Positions 35,509 through 47,484 of a stretch of DNA of 64,000 nucleotides are shown piece after piece. A program made the position numbers and the translations under genes. The stretch is taken from NCBI RefSeq assembly GCF_000239275.1, contig NZ_JH417584.1:11927-75926 (forward strand), written 5' to 3'. Origin of the DNA: Megasphaera geminata F0357. Lineage in GTDB: Bacteria > Bacillota > Negativicutes > Veillonellales > Megasphaeraceae. Numbering within the stretch: position 1 is the stretch's first letter; every line of letters begins with the position of its first letter. The notes under the pieces are model-generated. The model saw nothing but the letters and a program-made list of their open reading frames with translations, had not been told where the DNA came from and searched no databases.

Positions 35509-35552
35509 AAAAACCTGTAGAATAAAAGAAACGCCTTATTCTACAGGTTTTT
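35509..35552 (-). terminator. Terminator of the DUF4127 gene
   Basis: Long perfect hairpin (AACCTGTAGAATAA with TTATTCTACAGGTT) followed by TTT on the minus strand. It isolates mltG-trmR-trhP from the DUF4127 gene. Confidence 0.85.
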
Positions 35553-35581
35553 CGCGTTTTCCCCTATACACTTATGCACTC

Positions 35582-37414
35582 TTACGTATGCGGCGCCCAG
35601 GTCCTGCTGCGCGCGGCGATCGACTCGTTCCGCCGGTTGGCTTCTTGCGTCCGAAGCTCCGTATCATACTTGGCCTGCGCTTCGTCTTTTGCGGCCTTCA
35701 GCTTTGCTTCCGTTGCGGCATCAATCTTCGGCGCGCCTTTTTCTTTTGCCGTATCATAGGCTTTAACGGCGGCATCGCGCTGTTCGGCAAGCCGCGCTAG
35801 GATCTCTCTGTCCTTTTGCAGCCGCACATCCGCCTCAAGCTGCACATTCGGCAGAGAATGTACGTCTACATAAGTTTCGAAAAGACGGTTCCACGGCAAT
35901 GTCACTTCCACCGTTTTCGGGTTTACATTTAAATATGCTTTCGCATACCGCTGCAATTCCAGCTTGGCAAGCCCCTGCAATTCACCCGTTTCCGTCGGAT
36001 AATAGCGGCGCAGCTGCCCGTTTGCTATTTTCTGCTGCATACGGTAGAGATAGTTGCGGATATTAGCCTGATACGCCCAATTATCAAGATAATTAGTCGT
36101 CAGCATATTTTTATGGGCATCCGCACTCATATACCTGGCCAGAATCCCCTGCGAAAGACCGTAGCCGACGGAGTTGCTGGCCGTATTCCAGCCGTTATAA
36201 GCAGCCAGGCGATACATCATGTTATCTTTATAAAGGCCGTAAACGAGCGTATTGTCCGAACCGTTGGAAAAAGCCATGTCGACAATACTTACAGGAATCC
36301 CGGCAGCGACAGCCGTTTCAATGTGGCCTAAAAACTCTCGTGTCGAATCAAGCATAATCGGGAAGTTTTCAAAGCTGGCCGATTCTGTCGTCTTTGTCGT
36401 AAGCGGCGTATTCACCGCCAGAAGCAAATCCGGCTTGGACGTATTCGTCACTTCACCGCCGACGGCTTCAATATGTTCGGCAATGGTTTTGCCGATTGCC
36501 TGCCCGTCATAACTGGGTACAGTTTTTTCACCGCCGCCGAGAGGATAGATGACCGTAACTTTCGGATGATAGTTATTAAAATCATTGTTTGCACGCGTAA
36601 TCAGGAGCAAGCCGAGCTGATCCGCACCGGGAAAAGAGCCGAACACCGTTTTCGGCACATCTTTGCCGCGCATTTCCAAATATTTCGCTTCCAGCGCCGA
36701 CTGCGTGTGGGCGGAATTGTCATCATGACCTAAGCTGAAATAGGTAAAGATCCCCTTCTTCGCGTCATCAATCAGCCGGTAGTTAACGGCCATATTCTTT
36801 TGGCGGCGTTTATACCAGTCCTGCAAATATTCAAGCGGTACCCGGCGCATGACGGCAAACCAGCGGGACCGCTCTTCAGGCGTAAGGACCTCTGTATCGG
36901 CTTTATTTTGCAGAGCGGCCAATTCATAAATGTCATTACCGAATTTCAAATAGTAATCCGGTTCTACGCCTTTACCTCCCGTCCAAGGGCTGCGCATGAC
37001 CGTACTGAACGCATAAATGGGAACGTGCCCGTATTTTGCGTGTAACGCTTCCACGTTGCGGAGGCGGTTCATAAGCGTATCTGTATCAAAATTATGTTTG
37101 CGCGAGTCGACCAGGCCGCCGTAGACGAGAGAATCAACAGAAAGGACCATCGCGTCGGCTTCAGGCGCATGCGTCTCGACCCAATCCATTAATTGCTCCG
37201 GCGAGCCGTGGAAATTGGAACCCGACAAATATTGGCGCGGCGGAGTCAGTACGGTATATCCCGCCTCTTTTGCCGTTTTTACAGTGTATGCGTAATCAAC
37301 AGGGCGATCATCCTGAGGAACATATAAGATGGTCTTCCCGTAAGCAAATACAGACGTGCCGGTAAACAAGAGCGAACAAACGACTGCACCGACCAATTTA
37401 TAAAAGGGTTTCAC
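35582..37414 (-). CDS. Secreted DUF4127 family protein
   Basis: About 610 residues. A GTG at 37414, with AGGAG seven bases upstream, is preferred to an ATG nine codons further out, because it places a clean signal peptide first (KPFYKLVGAVVCSLLFTG, cleavage near VFA-Y). The DUF4127 core follows: ILYVPQDDRPVDYAYTVK, VLSVDSLVYGGLVDSR and GHDDNSAHTQSA, all with conserved acidic and His residues that could bind metal. The last 90 residues are a Lys/Glu/Ala-rich coiled coil (LQKDREILARLAEQRDAA). The family is common in Negativicutes and some other bacteria and has no known function; the layout suggests an extracytoplasmic enzyme. Its own terminator follows. Confidence 0.82.
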   Translation of the reverse strand: MKPFYKLVGAVVCSLLFTGTSVFAYGKTILYVPQDDRPVDYAYTVKTAKEAGYTVLTPPRQYLSGSNFHGSPEQLMDWVETHAPEADAMVLSVDSLVYGGLVDSRKHNFDTDTLMNRLRNVEALHAKYGHVPIYAFSTVMRSPWTGGKGVEPDYYLKFGNDIYELAALQNKADTEVLTPEERSRWFAVMRRVPLEYLQDWYKRRQKNMAVNYRLIDDAKKGIFTYFSLGHDDNSAHTQSALEAKYLEMRGKDVPKTVFGSFPGADQLGLLLITRANNDFNNYHPKVTVIYPLGGGEKTVPSYDGQAIGKTIAEHIEAVGGEVTNTSKPDLLLAVNTPLTTKTTESASFENFPIMLDSTREFLGHIETAVAAGIPVSIVDMAFSNGSDNTLVYGLYKDNMMYRLAAYNGWNTASNSVGYGLSQGILARYMSADAHKNMLTTNYLDNWAYQANIRNYLYRMQQKIANGQLRRYYPTETGELQGLAKLELQRYAKAYLNVNPKTVEVTLPWNRLFETYVDVHSLPNVQLEADVRLQKDREILARLAEQRDAAVKAYDTAKEKGAPKIDAATEAKLKAAKDEAQAKYDTELRTQEANRRNESIAARSRTWAPHT

Positions 37415-37578
37415 AGAATCACTCCTAACATTTTCTGACATATAAATCTTTTTTATTATACCAAATGCCGTCGTAAAAATAAAATTTAAAGAAATTTATT
37501 TTCTTTCCGCAGGGATGATTGCACTGCCGTTATCTGTCCTGTACAATATGGACGTAATCATGTGCGGGAGGCGGGACG

Positions 37579-38058
37579 ATGACAAAAGACGAATTCTACA
37601 TGGGGAAAGCCCTGGAAGAAGCAAAAAAAGCGGCGGCCGTCGGTGAAATCCCGATCGGCGCCGTTATCGTACACAAGAAAAAAGCCGTCGCCCGCGCCCA
37701 CAATTTGCGGGAAACGCTGCCGTGCGCCACGGCTCATGCCGAGCTTCTGGCCATTGCGGAGGCGTGCCGCGTTCTCGGCCGCTGGCGTCTTACAGGCTGC
37801 ACCTTATATGTGACCGTCGAACCTTGCCCCATGTGCGCGGGCGCTATCGTGAACAGCCGCCTGGATCGCGTTGTTTACGGCTGTGCCGATACGAAAGGCG
37901 GCGGTACACGCTCTTTGTATAAAATTGTTGACGACGAACGGCTGAATCACCGCGCAATCGTCACGGCAGGCATACGAGAAACAGAATGCGCGGCTCTGTT
38001 AAAAGATTTTTTCCGGAAGCGGCGGGCCGAAGAAAAAAGGAAAACAGTTTCGGATTAG
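37579..38058 (+). CDS. tadA: tRNA-specific adenosine(34) deaminase
   Basis: A 159-residue zinc deaminase that turns A34 of tRNA-Arg(ACG) into inosine. The catalytic motifs are HAELLAIAEAC (zinc His and catalytic Glu) and PCPMCAGAIVNSR (two zinc Cys). DKGGGTRSLY-like residues (KGGGTRSLYKI) line the anticodon site. GGGAGGCGGGACG before the ATG gives a strong ribosome site. Divergent from DUF4127. Confidence 0.94.
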   Translation: MTKDEFYMGKALEEAKKAAAVGEIPIGAVIVHKKKAVARAHNLRETLPCATAHAELLAIAEACRVLGRWRLTGCTLYVTVEPCPMCAGAIVNSRLDRVVYGCADTKGGGTRSLYKIVDDERLNHRAIVTAGIRETECAALLKDFFRKRRAEEKRKTVSD

Positions 38059-38083
38059 TATTTCCGAACTGTTTTCCTTTTTT
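38036..38083 (+). terminator. Terminator of tadA
   Basis: Hairpin AAGGAAAACAGTTTCGGA with TCCGAACTGTTTTCCTT overlapping the stop codon, then six T. It also separates the convergent lctP gene. Confidence 0.8.
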
Positions 38084-38112
38084 ATAAAAGCGGATGTAAT
38101 GAATACAACCCG

Positions 38113-39636
38113 TTAAATCATCATTTGGCCGAAATACGTAATGGCCCCGGCAATAATCATAAACCCGACGAGGTACGGAAGCGCCGCCTTCATGATCTCA
38201 CTTTCCTTACCTTCCACAACTGCGCCGACAGCACCGATGGCAATAGCAATGCTCTGAGGCGAAAGCATTTTGCCGAGACCGGCGCCGGCGGAATTGCACG
38301 CGGCGAGCCAGGCGGGGTCGGCACCGGGAATATCCATGGCCGCAGCTGTCTGCAAGGGTCCGAAAAGGACATTGCTGTTCGTGCCGGAACCGGTGATGAA
38401 GGCGCCGAGCGCCCCGGCCAGAGGGGCAAACGCAGGATACATGGTCCCCGTCACATCAACGAGGGTATGCGCGATACTTGCCGTCATTCCGCTGTATGTC
38501 ATGATTTTAGCGGTAGCCACGACGGTGATAATCGTCAGAAAGGTAAAGCGCAGATTATAAATCGTTTCACCCAGCCTGCCGAAAATCTCACCGAACGATG
38601 CGCCCTGGTATCTGCCGCCGAGGATAGCGGCCAGGAGGATCATGATGCCCGGCGTGGCGATCCAGACAAAGGTATACGGCTTCGCTCCCGCACCGGTGTA
38701 AATAGGAACGGCCGTTTTAACGGCGCTGAGCGGGCCGTTAACGGCGGGAACAAGCTTGGACGTAATGATCAGGAATATAAAAATAAGAATAAAGATCATC
38801 GCGGCCCTTATACCCGCGCCGGCGGAAACGGACTGCGGCTGAATATCCAACGCATAGTCCGGATCGTCCGTCTTGAAAAGTTTCGCATACACAACGATTA
38901 CGCCCATGATGATGATGGACGGCACCATAACGGCTAATTCAGGTCCGAGAACGGAAGAAATGATATATTCAGGGATGAAAAGCGCCAACCCGGAAAGCAG
39001 GGTCACGAAAAAAACGCCTTTTAACGCCCGGACAGAGCCGCCGATGACGATAACCATCAAGAACGGACACAAAATATCCAATAACCCCAATTGGGTCGTA
39101 ATATACGTAGCCAATCGGACCGGATCAAGTTCCGTCAAACTTGCCAGCGTTGTCGTCGGAATACCGATAGAACCGAAAGTGGTCGGTACCGTATTGGCAA
39201 TAAGACAAGCGAGAATAGCACGGATGGGATTAAATCCCAGGCCGACGAGAATACTGGCCGGAATGGCAACCGCCGTACCGAAGCCGGCCATGCCTTCCAT
39301 GAAAGCACCGAAGCCCCAGCCGATGAGAAGGGCTAAAATACGGCTGTCTTTGCTTACTGTCGTCAGCATTTGTTTAAGGACATCCATGCTTTTCGTATAC
39401 ACAGTAAGATTATACGCGAAAATGGCCGCCACAATGACCAGCAAAATGGGCCAAATCGCAAGGGCAACGCCTTCCAAAGCCGCCGTACCCGTATCAAGAG
39501 TCGGCATGTCAAAGGCGAAAACAGCCACAATCGCGGCAATAACAACTGCAATCGGGCAGGCTTTGTAACCGGGCATCTTCAAGAAGCCCAGTCCGATAAC
39601 CAGCCAAATTATCGGCAGCAGCGCTAAGAATACCAT
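38113..39636 (-). CDS. lctP: L-lactate permease
   Basis: A 507-residue LctP-family transporter with about 12 to 14 membrane helices that takes up lactate with a proton. Typical segments are WGFGAFMEGMAGFGTAVAIP, FNPIRAILACLIANT and APLAGALGAFITGSGTNSNVLFG. Lactate is a major substrate of Megasphaera-like bacteria, so this fits the organism. The start at 39636 follows AAGGAAGG. Two inverted repeats lie upstream near the promoter (39777-39825). Confidence 0.94.
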   Translation of the reverse strand: MVFLALLPIIWLVIGLGFLKMPGYKACPIAVVIAAIVAVFAFDMPTLDTGTAALEGVALAIWPILLVIVAAIFAYNLTVYTKSMDVLKQMLTTVSKDSRILALLIGWGFGAFMEGMAGFGTAVAIPASILVGLGFNPIRAILACLIANTVPTTFGSIGIPTTTLASLTELDPVRLATYITTQLGLLDILCPFLMVIVIGGSVRALKGVFFVTLLSGLALFIPEYIISSVLGPELAVMVPSIIIMGVIVVYAKLFKTDDPDYALDIQPQSVSAGAGIRAAMIFILIFIFLIITSKLVPAVNGPLSAVKTAVPIYTGAGAKPYTFVWIATPGIMILLAAILGGRYQGASFGEIFGRLGETIYNLRFTFLTIITVVATAKIMTYSGMTASIAHTLVDVTGTMYPAFAPLAGALGAFITGSGTNSNVLFGPLQTAAAMDIPGADPAWLAACNSAGAGLGKMLSPQSIAIAIGAVGAVVEGKESEIMKAALPYLVGFMIIAGAITYFGQMMI

Positions 39637-39776
39637 GTTTTTCCTTCCTTTCACACAAAAAATATGTTCTTATCCCGTTTCTTCAGCCTGTGGGCAAAGT
39701 AAATATAAGAGCCGCCGTAAAACCGCAAACTTCAGAAGCAGATCAGGCTTAATACTTAAAAGGCCTTTAACAACAA

Positions 39777-39825
39777 TCCTTATACATTATAGTATAAGGA
39801 CTCACGGGAATAAAGCGGTATTCCC
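39777..39825 (-). promoter_or_regulatory. Double palindrome over the lctP promoter region
   Basis: Two inverted repeats with six-base centres: TCCTTATAC-N6-GTATAAGGA (39777-39800, nine-base arms), whose centre is a minus-strand TATAAT -10 element, and GGGAATA-N6-TATTCCC (39806-39825, seven-base arms). A dimeric repressor bound at the first would cover the promoter. No regulator gene is adjacent. The -35 region is weak (TTTATT). Confidence 0.55.
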
Positions 39826-39872
39826 ATGTCGGGACAGTTACAGATACATCATGACAATTTGTAATATTATGC

Positions 39873-39904
39873 AAAAACGGCACAGATCTTCCGACCTGTG
39901 CCGT
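39873..39904 (-). terminator. Terminator of the gatCAB operon
   Basis: Nine-bp perfect hairpin ACGGCACAG with CTGTGCCGT and a run of T on the minus strand, just past the gatB stop. Confidence 0.85.
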
Positions 39905-39908
39905 CACC

Positions 39909-41351
39909 TTACCCTTCCAGTTTTTTGATCAATAATTCATTGACCGACGCCGGATTGGCGCGGCCTTTCGTTTCTTTCATAATCTGACCGACGAGGAATC
40001 CTATAGCTTTCTTCTTGCCCGCCTTATAATCGGCAACGGATTGCGGATTGGCATCGATAATTTTCCTGACGATACCCGACAATTCTCCTTCGTCGCTGAT
40101 TTGGACAAGGCCCTGTTTCTCTACAACGGCGGCGGCGCTCTCACCGGACCGCCACATCTCAGGTAAAACCTGTTTAGCTATTTTCCCGGAAATCGTCCCT
40201 TTATCGATAAGAGAGATGAGTTCCGCCAAATTTTCCGGTGTAACGGGAGATTCTCTTGCCGTCAGGCCTTCTTCATTAAGTTTTTTCGCAAAATCACCGA
40301 GCATCCAATTGGCCGCCGCTTTTGCCTCGGCCCCGGCGGCAACTACGGCTTCAAAGTAGTCCGCCGTTCCCTTTTCAAGGGTAAGGATAGCCGCATCGTA
40401 TTCGGGCAGGCCCAATGCTTCCGTAAACCGTTTGCGGCGGGCATCGGGCATTTCGGGAAGTTCCCGGCGTACTTCTTCAATCCATTGTTCGGAAAGTTCC
40501 AGCGGGATGAGATCCGGTTCGGGGAAGTAACGGTAATCGTTGGATTCTTCTTTGACACGCTGGCTGAAAGTAACCCCTTTATTTTCATCCCAGCCGCGCG
40601 TTTCCTGAATGATCCTGCCGCCTTCTTCTAAGACCCGGGCCTGGCGAACGGCTTCATATTCAATCCCCTTCTGAACGCCCGTAAGTGAATTGATATTCTT
40701 AATTTCCGCCTTCGTGCCGAGTTTATCCGTGCCGGCAGGCCGGACGGAAATATTGGCATCACAACGCATACTTCCTTCTTCGAGCCGGCAGTCGGATACG
40801 CCCAGATACTGAATAACGGAACGAAGCTTTTCAAGATATGCTCTTGCTTCCTCACCGCTGCGAAGATCCGGTTCCGAAACGATTTCCAGAAGGGGTACGC
40901 CCGTACGGTTATAGTCCACATCGGAATAATCGGATGTATTGATAGTCGTACCGCCGTGCACGAGCTTTCCCGCATCTTCTTCCATGTGAATGCGGGTAAG
41001 CCGGATGCGGCGTTCTTCACCGTTTACGTCAATATCCACATAGCCGTTCAGGCAGATAGGCAGATCGAACTGAGATGTCTGGAAATTTTTCGGTAAATCG
41101 GGGTAATAGTAATTTTTTCTGTCGAATTTATTGTGTAACAAAATATCGCAATGAAACGCCAACCCGACTTTAACGGCAAAATGCACTACTTCTTTATTCA
41201 ATACAGGCAGGCAGCCCGGCAGGCCCATGCAGACCGGGCAGACATGCGTGTTCGGCGCGGCGCCGAATTCAGTGCTGCAGCCGCAGAAAATTTTTGTTTT
41301 CGTTTTTAATTCGGTGTGGACTTCCAAACCGATAACCGCTTCATATTTCAT
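39909..41351 (-). CDS. gatB: Aspartyl/glutamyl-tRNA amidotransferase subunit B
   Basis: A 480-residue GatB, the kinase and tRNA-binding subunit of the GatCAB amidotransferase, which turns Asp-tRNA-Asn or Glu-tRNA-Gln into the amide form. It starts YEAVIGLEVHTELKTKTKIFC, has CSTEFGAAPNTHVCPVCMGLPG (zinc Cys), and the C-terminal YqeY-like tail. The ATG overlaps the gatA stop by one base (TGATG). Confidence 0.96.
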   Translation of the reverse strand: MKYEAVIGLEVHTELKTKTKIFCGCSTEFGAAPNTHVCPVCMGLPGCLPVLNKEVVHFAVKVGLAFHCDILLHNKFDRKNYYYPDLPKNFQTSQFDLPICLNGYVDIDVNGEERRIRLTRIHMEEDAGKLVHGGTTINTSDYSDVDYNRTGVPLLEIVSEPDLRSGEEARAYLEKLRSVIQYLGVSDCRLEEGSMRCDANISVRPAGTDKLGTKAEIKNINSLTGVQKGIEYEAVRQARVLEEGGRIIQETRGWDENKGVTFSQRVKEESNDYRYFPEPDLIPLELSEQWIEEVRRELPEMPDARRKRFTEALGLPEYDAAILTLEKGTADYFEAVVAAGAEAKAAANWMLGDFAKKLNEEGLTARESPVTPENLAELISLIDKGTISGKIAKQVLPEMWRSGESAAAVVEKQGLVQISDEGELSGIVRKIIDANPQSVADYKAGKKKAIGFLVGQIMKETKGRANPASVNELLIKKLEG

Positions 41352-42814
41352 CAGACTTCAACCTCCCCCATGGGTAACGGCAAACGCAGGTCGGGCCGTT
41401 CCCGTTCGAATGTATAGGCCGCGCGCAGCAAGGTTTCTTCGTCAAGCGCTCTGCCGATAAGCTGCATACCGACAGGCAGGCCCCGCTTGAAGCCGCAGGG
41501 AATGCTGACAGCCGGCAGGCCGGCAAGATTCACCGTGACCGTGCAGACATCGCCCAAATACATGGACAGGGGATTTTCTTTATTTTTACCGATTTCAAAA
41601 GCCGTATCGGGCGCCGTCGGCGTAAGGAGCACATCACACTGTGCCAACGCGTTGTCATAATCCTGTTTAACGAGGGTACGGACTTTCATGGCCCTGAGAT
41701 AGTAGGCATCATAGTAACCGGCACTGAGTACGTACGTTCCCAGAAGAATACGGCGTTTAACTTCCGGCCCGAACCCTTCGGACCGGGTTTTAATGTACAT
41801 GTCGACAATATCCTTGCCGGGAACGCGTAACCCGTACCCCACTCCGTCATAACGTCCGAGGTTGGAACTTGCTTCGGCAGGCGCAATAATATAGTACGCC
41901 GCCAAACCGTATTTCATATTCGGCATGGTAACGGAAATAATTTCAGCGCCTGATTTTTTATACGTTTCAACGGCTTCATCCAAGGCTTTACGACATTCTT
42001 CATCCAATCCTTCGCCGAAGAATTCCGCAGGAATACCGATCTTCATGCCTCTTACGTCGTTGACGAGAGCCTTTTTATAATCTTTGCTCCGTCGGGGTAC
42101 GGACGTGGAGTCTCTCTTGTCGTATCCCGCCACGGCATTTAAAACGATAGCGCAGTCTTCGACATCGTTCGTAAACGTGCCGATCTGATCCAGCGAAGAC
42201 GCAAAGGCGATGAGGCCGTAACGTGAAATCAGACCGTATGTCGGTTTCAGGCCGACCACGCCGCAATAAGCCGCAGGCTGACGTACAGAACCGCCCGTAT
42301 CGGAACCGAGTGCCCAAACGGCCTCTCCCGCCGCTACGGCCGCCGCCGAACCACCGGAAGAGCCGCCGGGGACATAACCCGTATTCCACGGGTTCGTCGT
42401 AACTTGAAAAGCTGAATTTTCAGTCGAGCTGCCCATGGCGAATTCATCCATATTGGTCTTGCCGAGGCTCACGTAGTCCAGGGCATTGAGCTTTTCAATA
42501 ACCGTCGCGTCATACGGTGACGTATAGTCGGCAAGCATCTTTGATGCACATGTTGCCTGCTGGCCTTTAATACAAATATTATCCTTAACGGCGCCGGGGA
42601 TGCCCGCCAAATCGGCAATTGCCTCACCGGCCGCAAGCTTCTTATCCGTAAGAGCCGCGGCCGCCAAAGCAAATTCACGATTATCCGACAAGAAGGCCCG
42701 GACAGTCGGTTCTACTTTATCTTTACGGTCCAGAAATTTCCGCGTCAATTCGACAGCTGAAATTTCTCCTTTTACAAGTTTGTCATGCAGCGCATGGATA
42801 GTAACGGGTTCCAT
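41351..42814 (-). CDS. gatA: Aspartyl/glutamyl-tRNA amidotransferase subunit A
   Basis: A 487-residue amidase subunit that releases ammonia from glutamine. The Ser-cisSer-Lys triad is visible: Lys in AVKDNICIKG, the first Ser in GGSSGGSAAAVAAG, and the nucleophile Ser in LGSDTGGSVRQPAAYCG. Length is standard. Twelve bases after gatC, coupled to gatB. Confidence 0.97.
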   Translation of the reverse strand: MEPVTIHALHDKLVKGEISAVELTRKFLDRKDKVEPTVRAFLSDNREFALAAAALTDKKLAAGEAIADLAGIPGAVKDNICIKGQQATCASKMLADYTSPYDATVIEKLNALDYVSLGKTNMDEFAMGSSTENSAFQVTTNPWNTGYVPGGSSGGSAAAVAAGEAVWALGSDTGGSVRQPAAYCGVVGLKPTYGLISRYGLIAFASSLDQIGTFTNDVEDCAIVLNAVAGYDKRDSTSVPRRSKDYKKALVNDVRGMKIGIPAEFFGEGLDEECRKALDEAVETYKKSGAEIISVTMPNMKYGLAAYYIIAPAEASSNLGRYDGVGYGLRVPGKDIVDMYIKTRSEGFGPEVKRRILLGTYVLSAGYYDAYYLRAMKVRTLVKQDYDNALAQCDVLLTPTAPDTAFEIGKNKENPLSMYLGDVCTVTVNLAGLPAVSIPCGFKRGLPVGMQLIGRALDEETLLRAAYTFERERPDLRLPLPMGEVEV

Positions 42815-42826
42815 AACGGACCTCCT

Positions 42827-43117
42827 TTATTCCTGGATAACTTTGGGTACTCTGAAGTACCCGTTTTCCGATTCCGGGGCATTTTGTAACGCCTTCGCAT
42901 TGGGTAACGATTCATGAGGCACGTCGTCACGCATAACGTTGGACAGGGAAACCGCGTGTGCCGTCGGTTCTGCGGCTGTAATATCCGCCTGTTCGATGAG
43001 CTCCATATAAGACAGAATATCGCTGAGCTGTCGTCCGACCTCTTCTGTCTGTTCTTCTGAAATTTCCAAACGGGACAGCAGGGCGATTTTCTTTACTTCT
43101 TCCGCACTGATTTTCAT
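42827..43117 (-). CDS. gatC: Aspartyl/glutamyl-tRNA amidotransferase subunit C
   Basis: A 96-residue GatC that stabilises GatA on GatB. It begins MKISAEEVKKIALLSRLEIS and ends with the proline and Asp-rich DDVPHESLPN...FRVPKVI segment that wraps the complex. The start at 43117 has AAGGAG upstream. First gene of gatCAB, behind ligA. A TATAAT at 43163-43168 (minus strand), with a weak TTCTCA -35 at 18 bases, may give an internal promoter. Confidence 0.93.
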   Translation of the reverse strand: MKISAEEVKKIALLSRLEISEEQTEEVGRQLSDILSYMELIEQADITAAEPTAHAVSLSNVMRDDVPHESLPNAKALQNAPESENGYFRVPKVIQE

Positions 43118-43195
43118 GGAAACACTCCTTATCACTGAAATCACTTCTATCAACAACGGTTAATTATAGCATAAGAAAGGACGCCGTGAGAACTG

Positions 43196-45211
<2,016 letters not shown>

Positions 45212-47412
45212 CTATTCTTTTTCAAGGGGCGCGTATTTAGCAACAACCTGGCGTATCCCCTTGGTCGGGAAGGATATTTTCATTTGCATACCGTCCCCTT
45301 CACCGATGACTTCAAGGACGGTGCCGCTACCCCAGACCTTATGACGCACTTTATCGCCCGCCTTCCACGCTTCCGTAACGGCATGAGCCTTCGGTAAACT
45401 CGAGGCTACGCCCCCGGCAAGAACCGATACGCGCTGTTTACCCGGCACCGTGACCGGCTGCCGCGGCATCGCCGCTTTACGCCTGTATACTTCTATCAAT
45501 TCTTCCGGTATTTCGTTTAAAAAGCGGCTCGGCAAATACGCCGACACGCGACCGTACACAGTGCGTGTCGAGGCGTTGGTCACATAAAGCTGCCGTTCCG
45601 CACGGGTAATGCCGACATAGGCGAGCCGCCGTTCTTCTTCAATCTGAGAAGCATCCATGAGCGTACGGCTGTGCGGGAACAGCCCTTCATCAAGACCTGC
45701 CAGGAAAACGACCGGAAATTCCAGCCCTTTGGCGGCATGTAAGGTCATGAGCGTAACCTTGGACTCGGTGCTTTCAAACTCATCCGCGTCACTGACAAGA
45801 GCTACATTCTCTAAAAAGTCCTGTAAAGTTCCTTCAGGATTATCGTGCATATATTCCTGGGCCGCGTTGATGAGCTGCCCGACATTCTCCTTACGGCTCT
45901 CCCCCTGCGGATCCCGGGCCGCCTCTTTGTCCAGCATATCCCCGTACCCCGTTTCCTTAATGACATGCTCAATGAGCGTCGGCACATCCCATTCTCCGAG
46001 ATGTTCCAGAAGGCCGAAGATAAGCGCGGAGAAATCTTCAAGCGACGTTTTCACCCGCTTCGTAACGGGCAGCTCACCGGTCGTGGACAAGGCATCAAAC
46101 AAAGAAATACCGTTACGTTCCGCATATTCCGTCAAATGTTCGAGAGACGTCGCGCCGATGCTCCGCTTCGGCACATTGAGAATACGCACCAGGCTGAGAC
46201 TGTCTTCAGGATTATACAACAGGCGCAGATAGGCCAGGACATCTTTAATCTCTTTGCGGTCATAGAACTTCGTTCCTCCGACCATCGTATAAGGGATGCC
46301 GTAACGCATGAGTTTTTCTTCCAGCACGCGGGACTGGGAATTCGTGCGGAAAAGAACGGCCATACTGCCGTACGGTTCATTTTCAATACCGTGCCGGTTA
46401 TAAATGACGCCGGCAATATAGTCCGCTTCATCATGCTCGGTTTGGGCATGATAATGAATAATCTTGTGCCCCTCCGGGTTTTCCGTCCACAAGTTCTTTT
46501 TCAGCCGTGTTTCATTATTGTCGATAACTGCATTGGCCGCGTTCAATACCGTCTTGGTCGAGCGGTAATTCTGTTCCAGCCTGACATTCGTGCCGTCCGG
46601 ATAATCACGCATGAAATCCATGATATTTTGGATATCCGCACCGCGCCAGGCGTAAATACTCTGATCCGCATCCCCGACAACGCAAATATTATGCCATTTG
46701 GCAGCGAGTATTTTGGTCAATATATACTGCGCTCTGTTCGTATCCTGATATTCGTCGACAAGAATATATCGGAAGCGTTCCTGATATTTTTCCCGTATAT
46801 CCTGACGTTCCCGCAACAGCCGTACGGACAGCAGGAGAAGGTCATCAAAATCAAGAGCGTTGTTATCTTTCAGTTTCTTTTCATAAAGGCCGTACACCTC
46901 GGCCACCTGCCGGGCATAAAAATCATCTGCCTGCAGGGCAAATTCCCGCGCCGTAAGCAACGCATTTTTAGCGGCTGATACCGTCCCCAACACGGAGCGC
47001 GGCGGAAATTGCGCCTGTCATCAAGGTTCAGATCTTTAAGGCAGCCTTTGACAAGACTTATCTGATCGGCCGAGTCATATATTGTAAAATTGTGCGTATA
47101 GCCGGCAAAGCCGTCGATCTCAAAACGCAGCAGCCTGGCACAAAAGGAATGAAATGTACTGAGCCAAATACGTTCGGCTTTGGCACCTACAAGAGTTTGA
47201 ACGCGTTCCCGCATTTCTTTCGCAGCTTTATTTGTAAAGGTAATGGCCAGAATTCGGTACGGCTCAACGCCGATCTCTAAAAGACGGGCAATGCGGCAGG
47301 TGAGTACCTTTGTTTTACCCGAACCGGCGCCTGCCGTAACGGACAGCGGTCCTTCCGTGTGCATAACCGCTTCCAGCTGTCTTTCGTTTAACGTGTCATA
47401 AATGGGATTCAT
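45212..47412 (-). pseudogene. pcrA: ATP-dependent DNA helicase PcrA/UvrD, frameshifted
   Basis: A superfamily 1 helicase for repair and rolling-circle replication. The first frame begins [20 protein letters not shown], has Walker A ([12 protein letters not shown]) and [13 protein letters not shown], and reaches NLDDRRNF. The second frame continues [20 protein letters not shown], includes Walker B (ILVDEYQDTNRAQY), QSIYAWRGADI and the rest to the stop at 45212. Restoring one base near 46998-47005 (GGCGG region) gives about 733 residues, normal for PcrA. The protein is otherwise intact. Loss would be unusual because PcrA is essential in many Firmicutes, so a sequence error is the likely cause. 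Start supported by GGGAAAGGA. Confidence 0.9.
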
Positions 47413-47437
47413 AACCGTCCTTTCCCTACAAACAGAT

Positions 47438-47470
47438 GAAAAGGCCCACACCGTCGTGATGAGGGCCTTT
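47438..47470 (-). terminator. Terminator of ppaC
   Basis: Minus-strand hairpin AAAGGCCC with GGGCCTTT, then TTC, between ppaC and pcrA. Confidence 0.7.
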
Positions 47471-47484
47471 CCAGCTCCGTGGGC

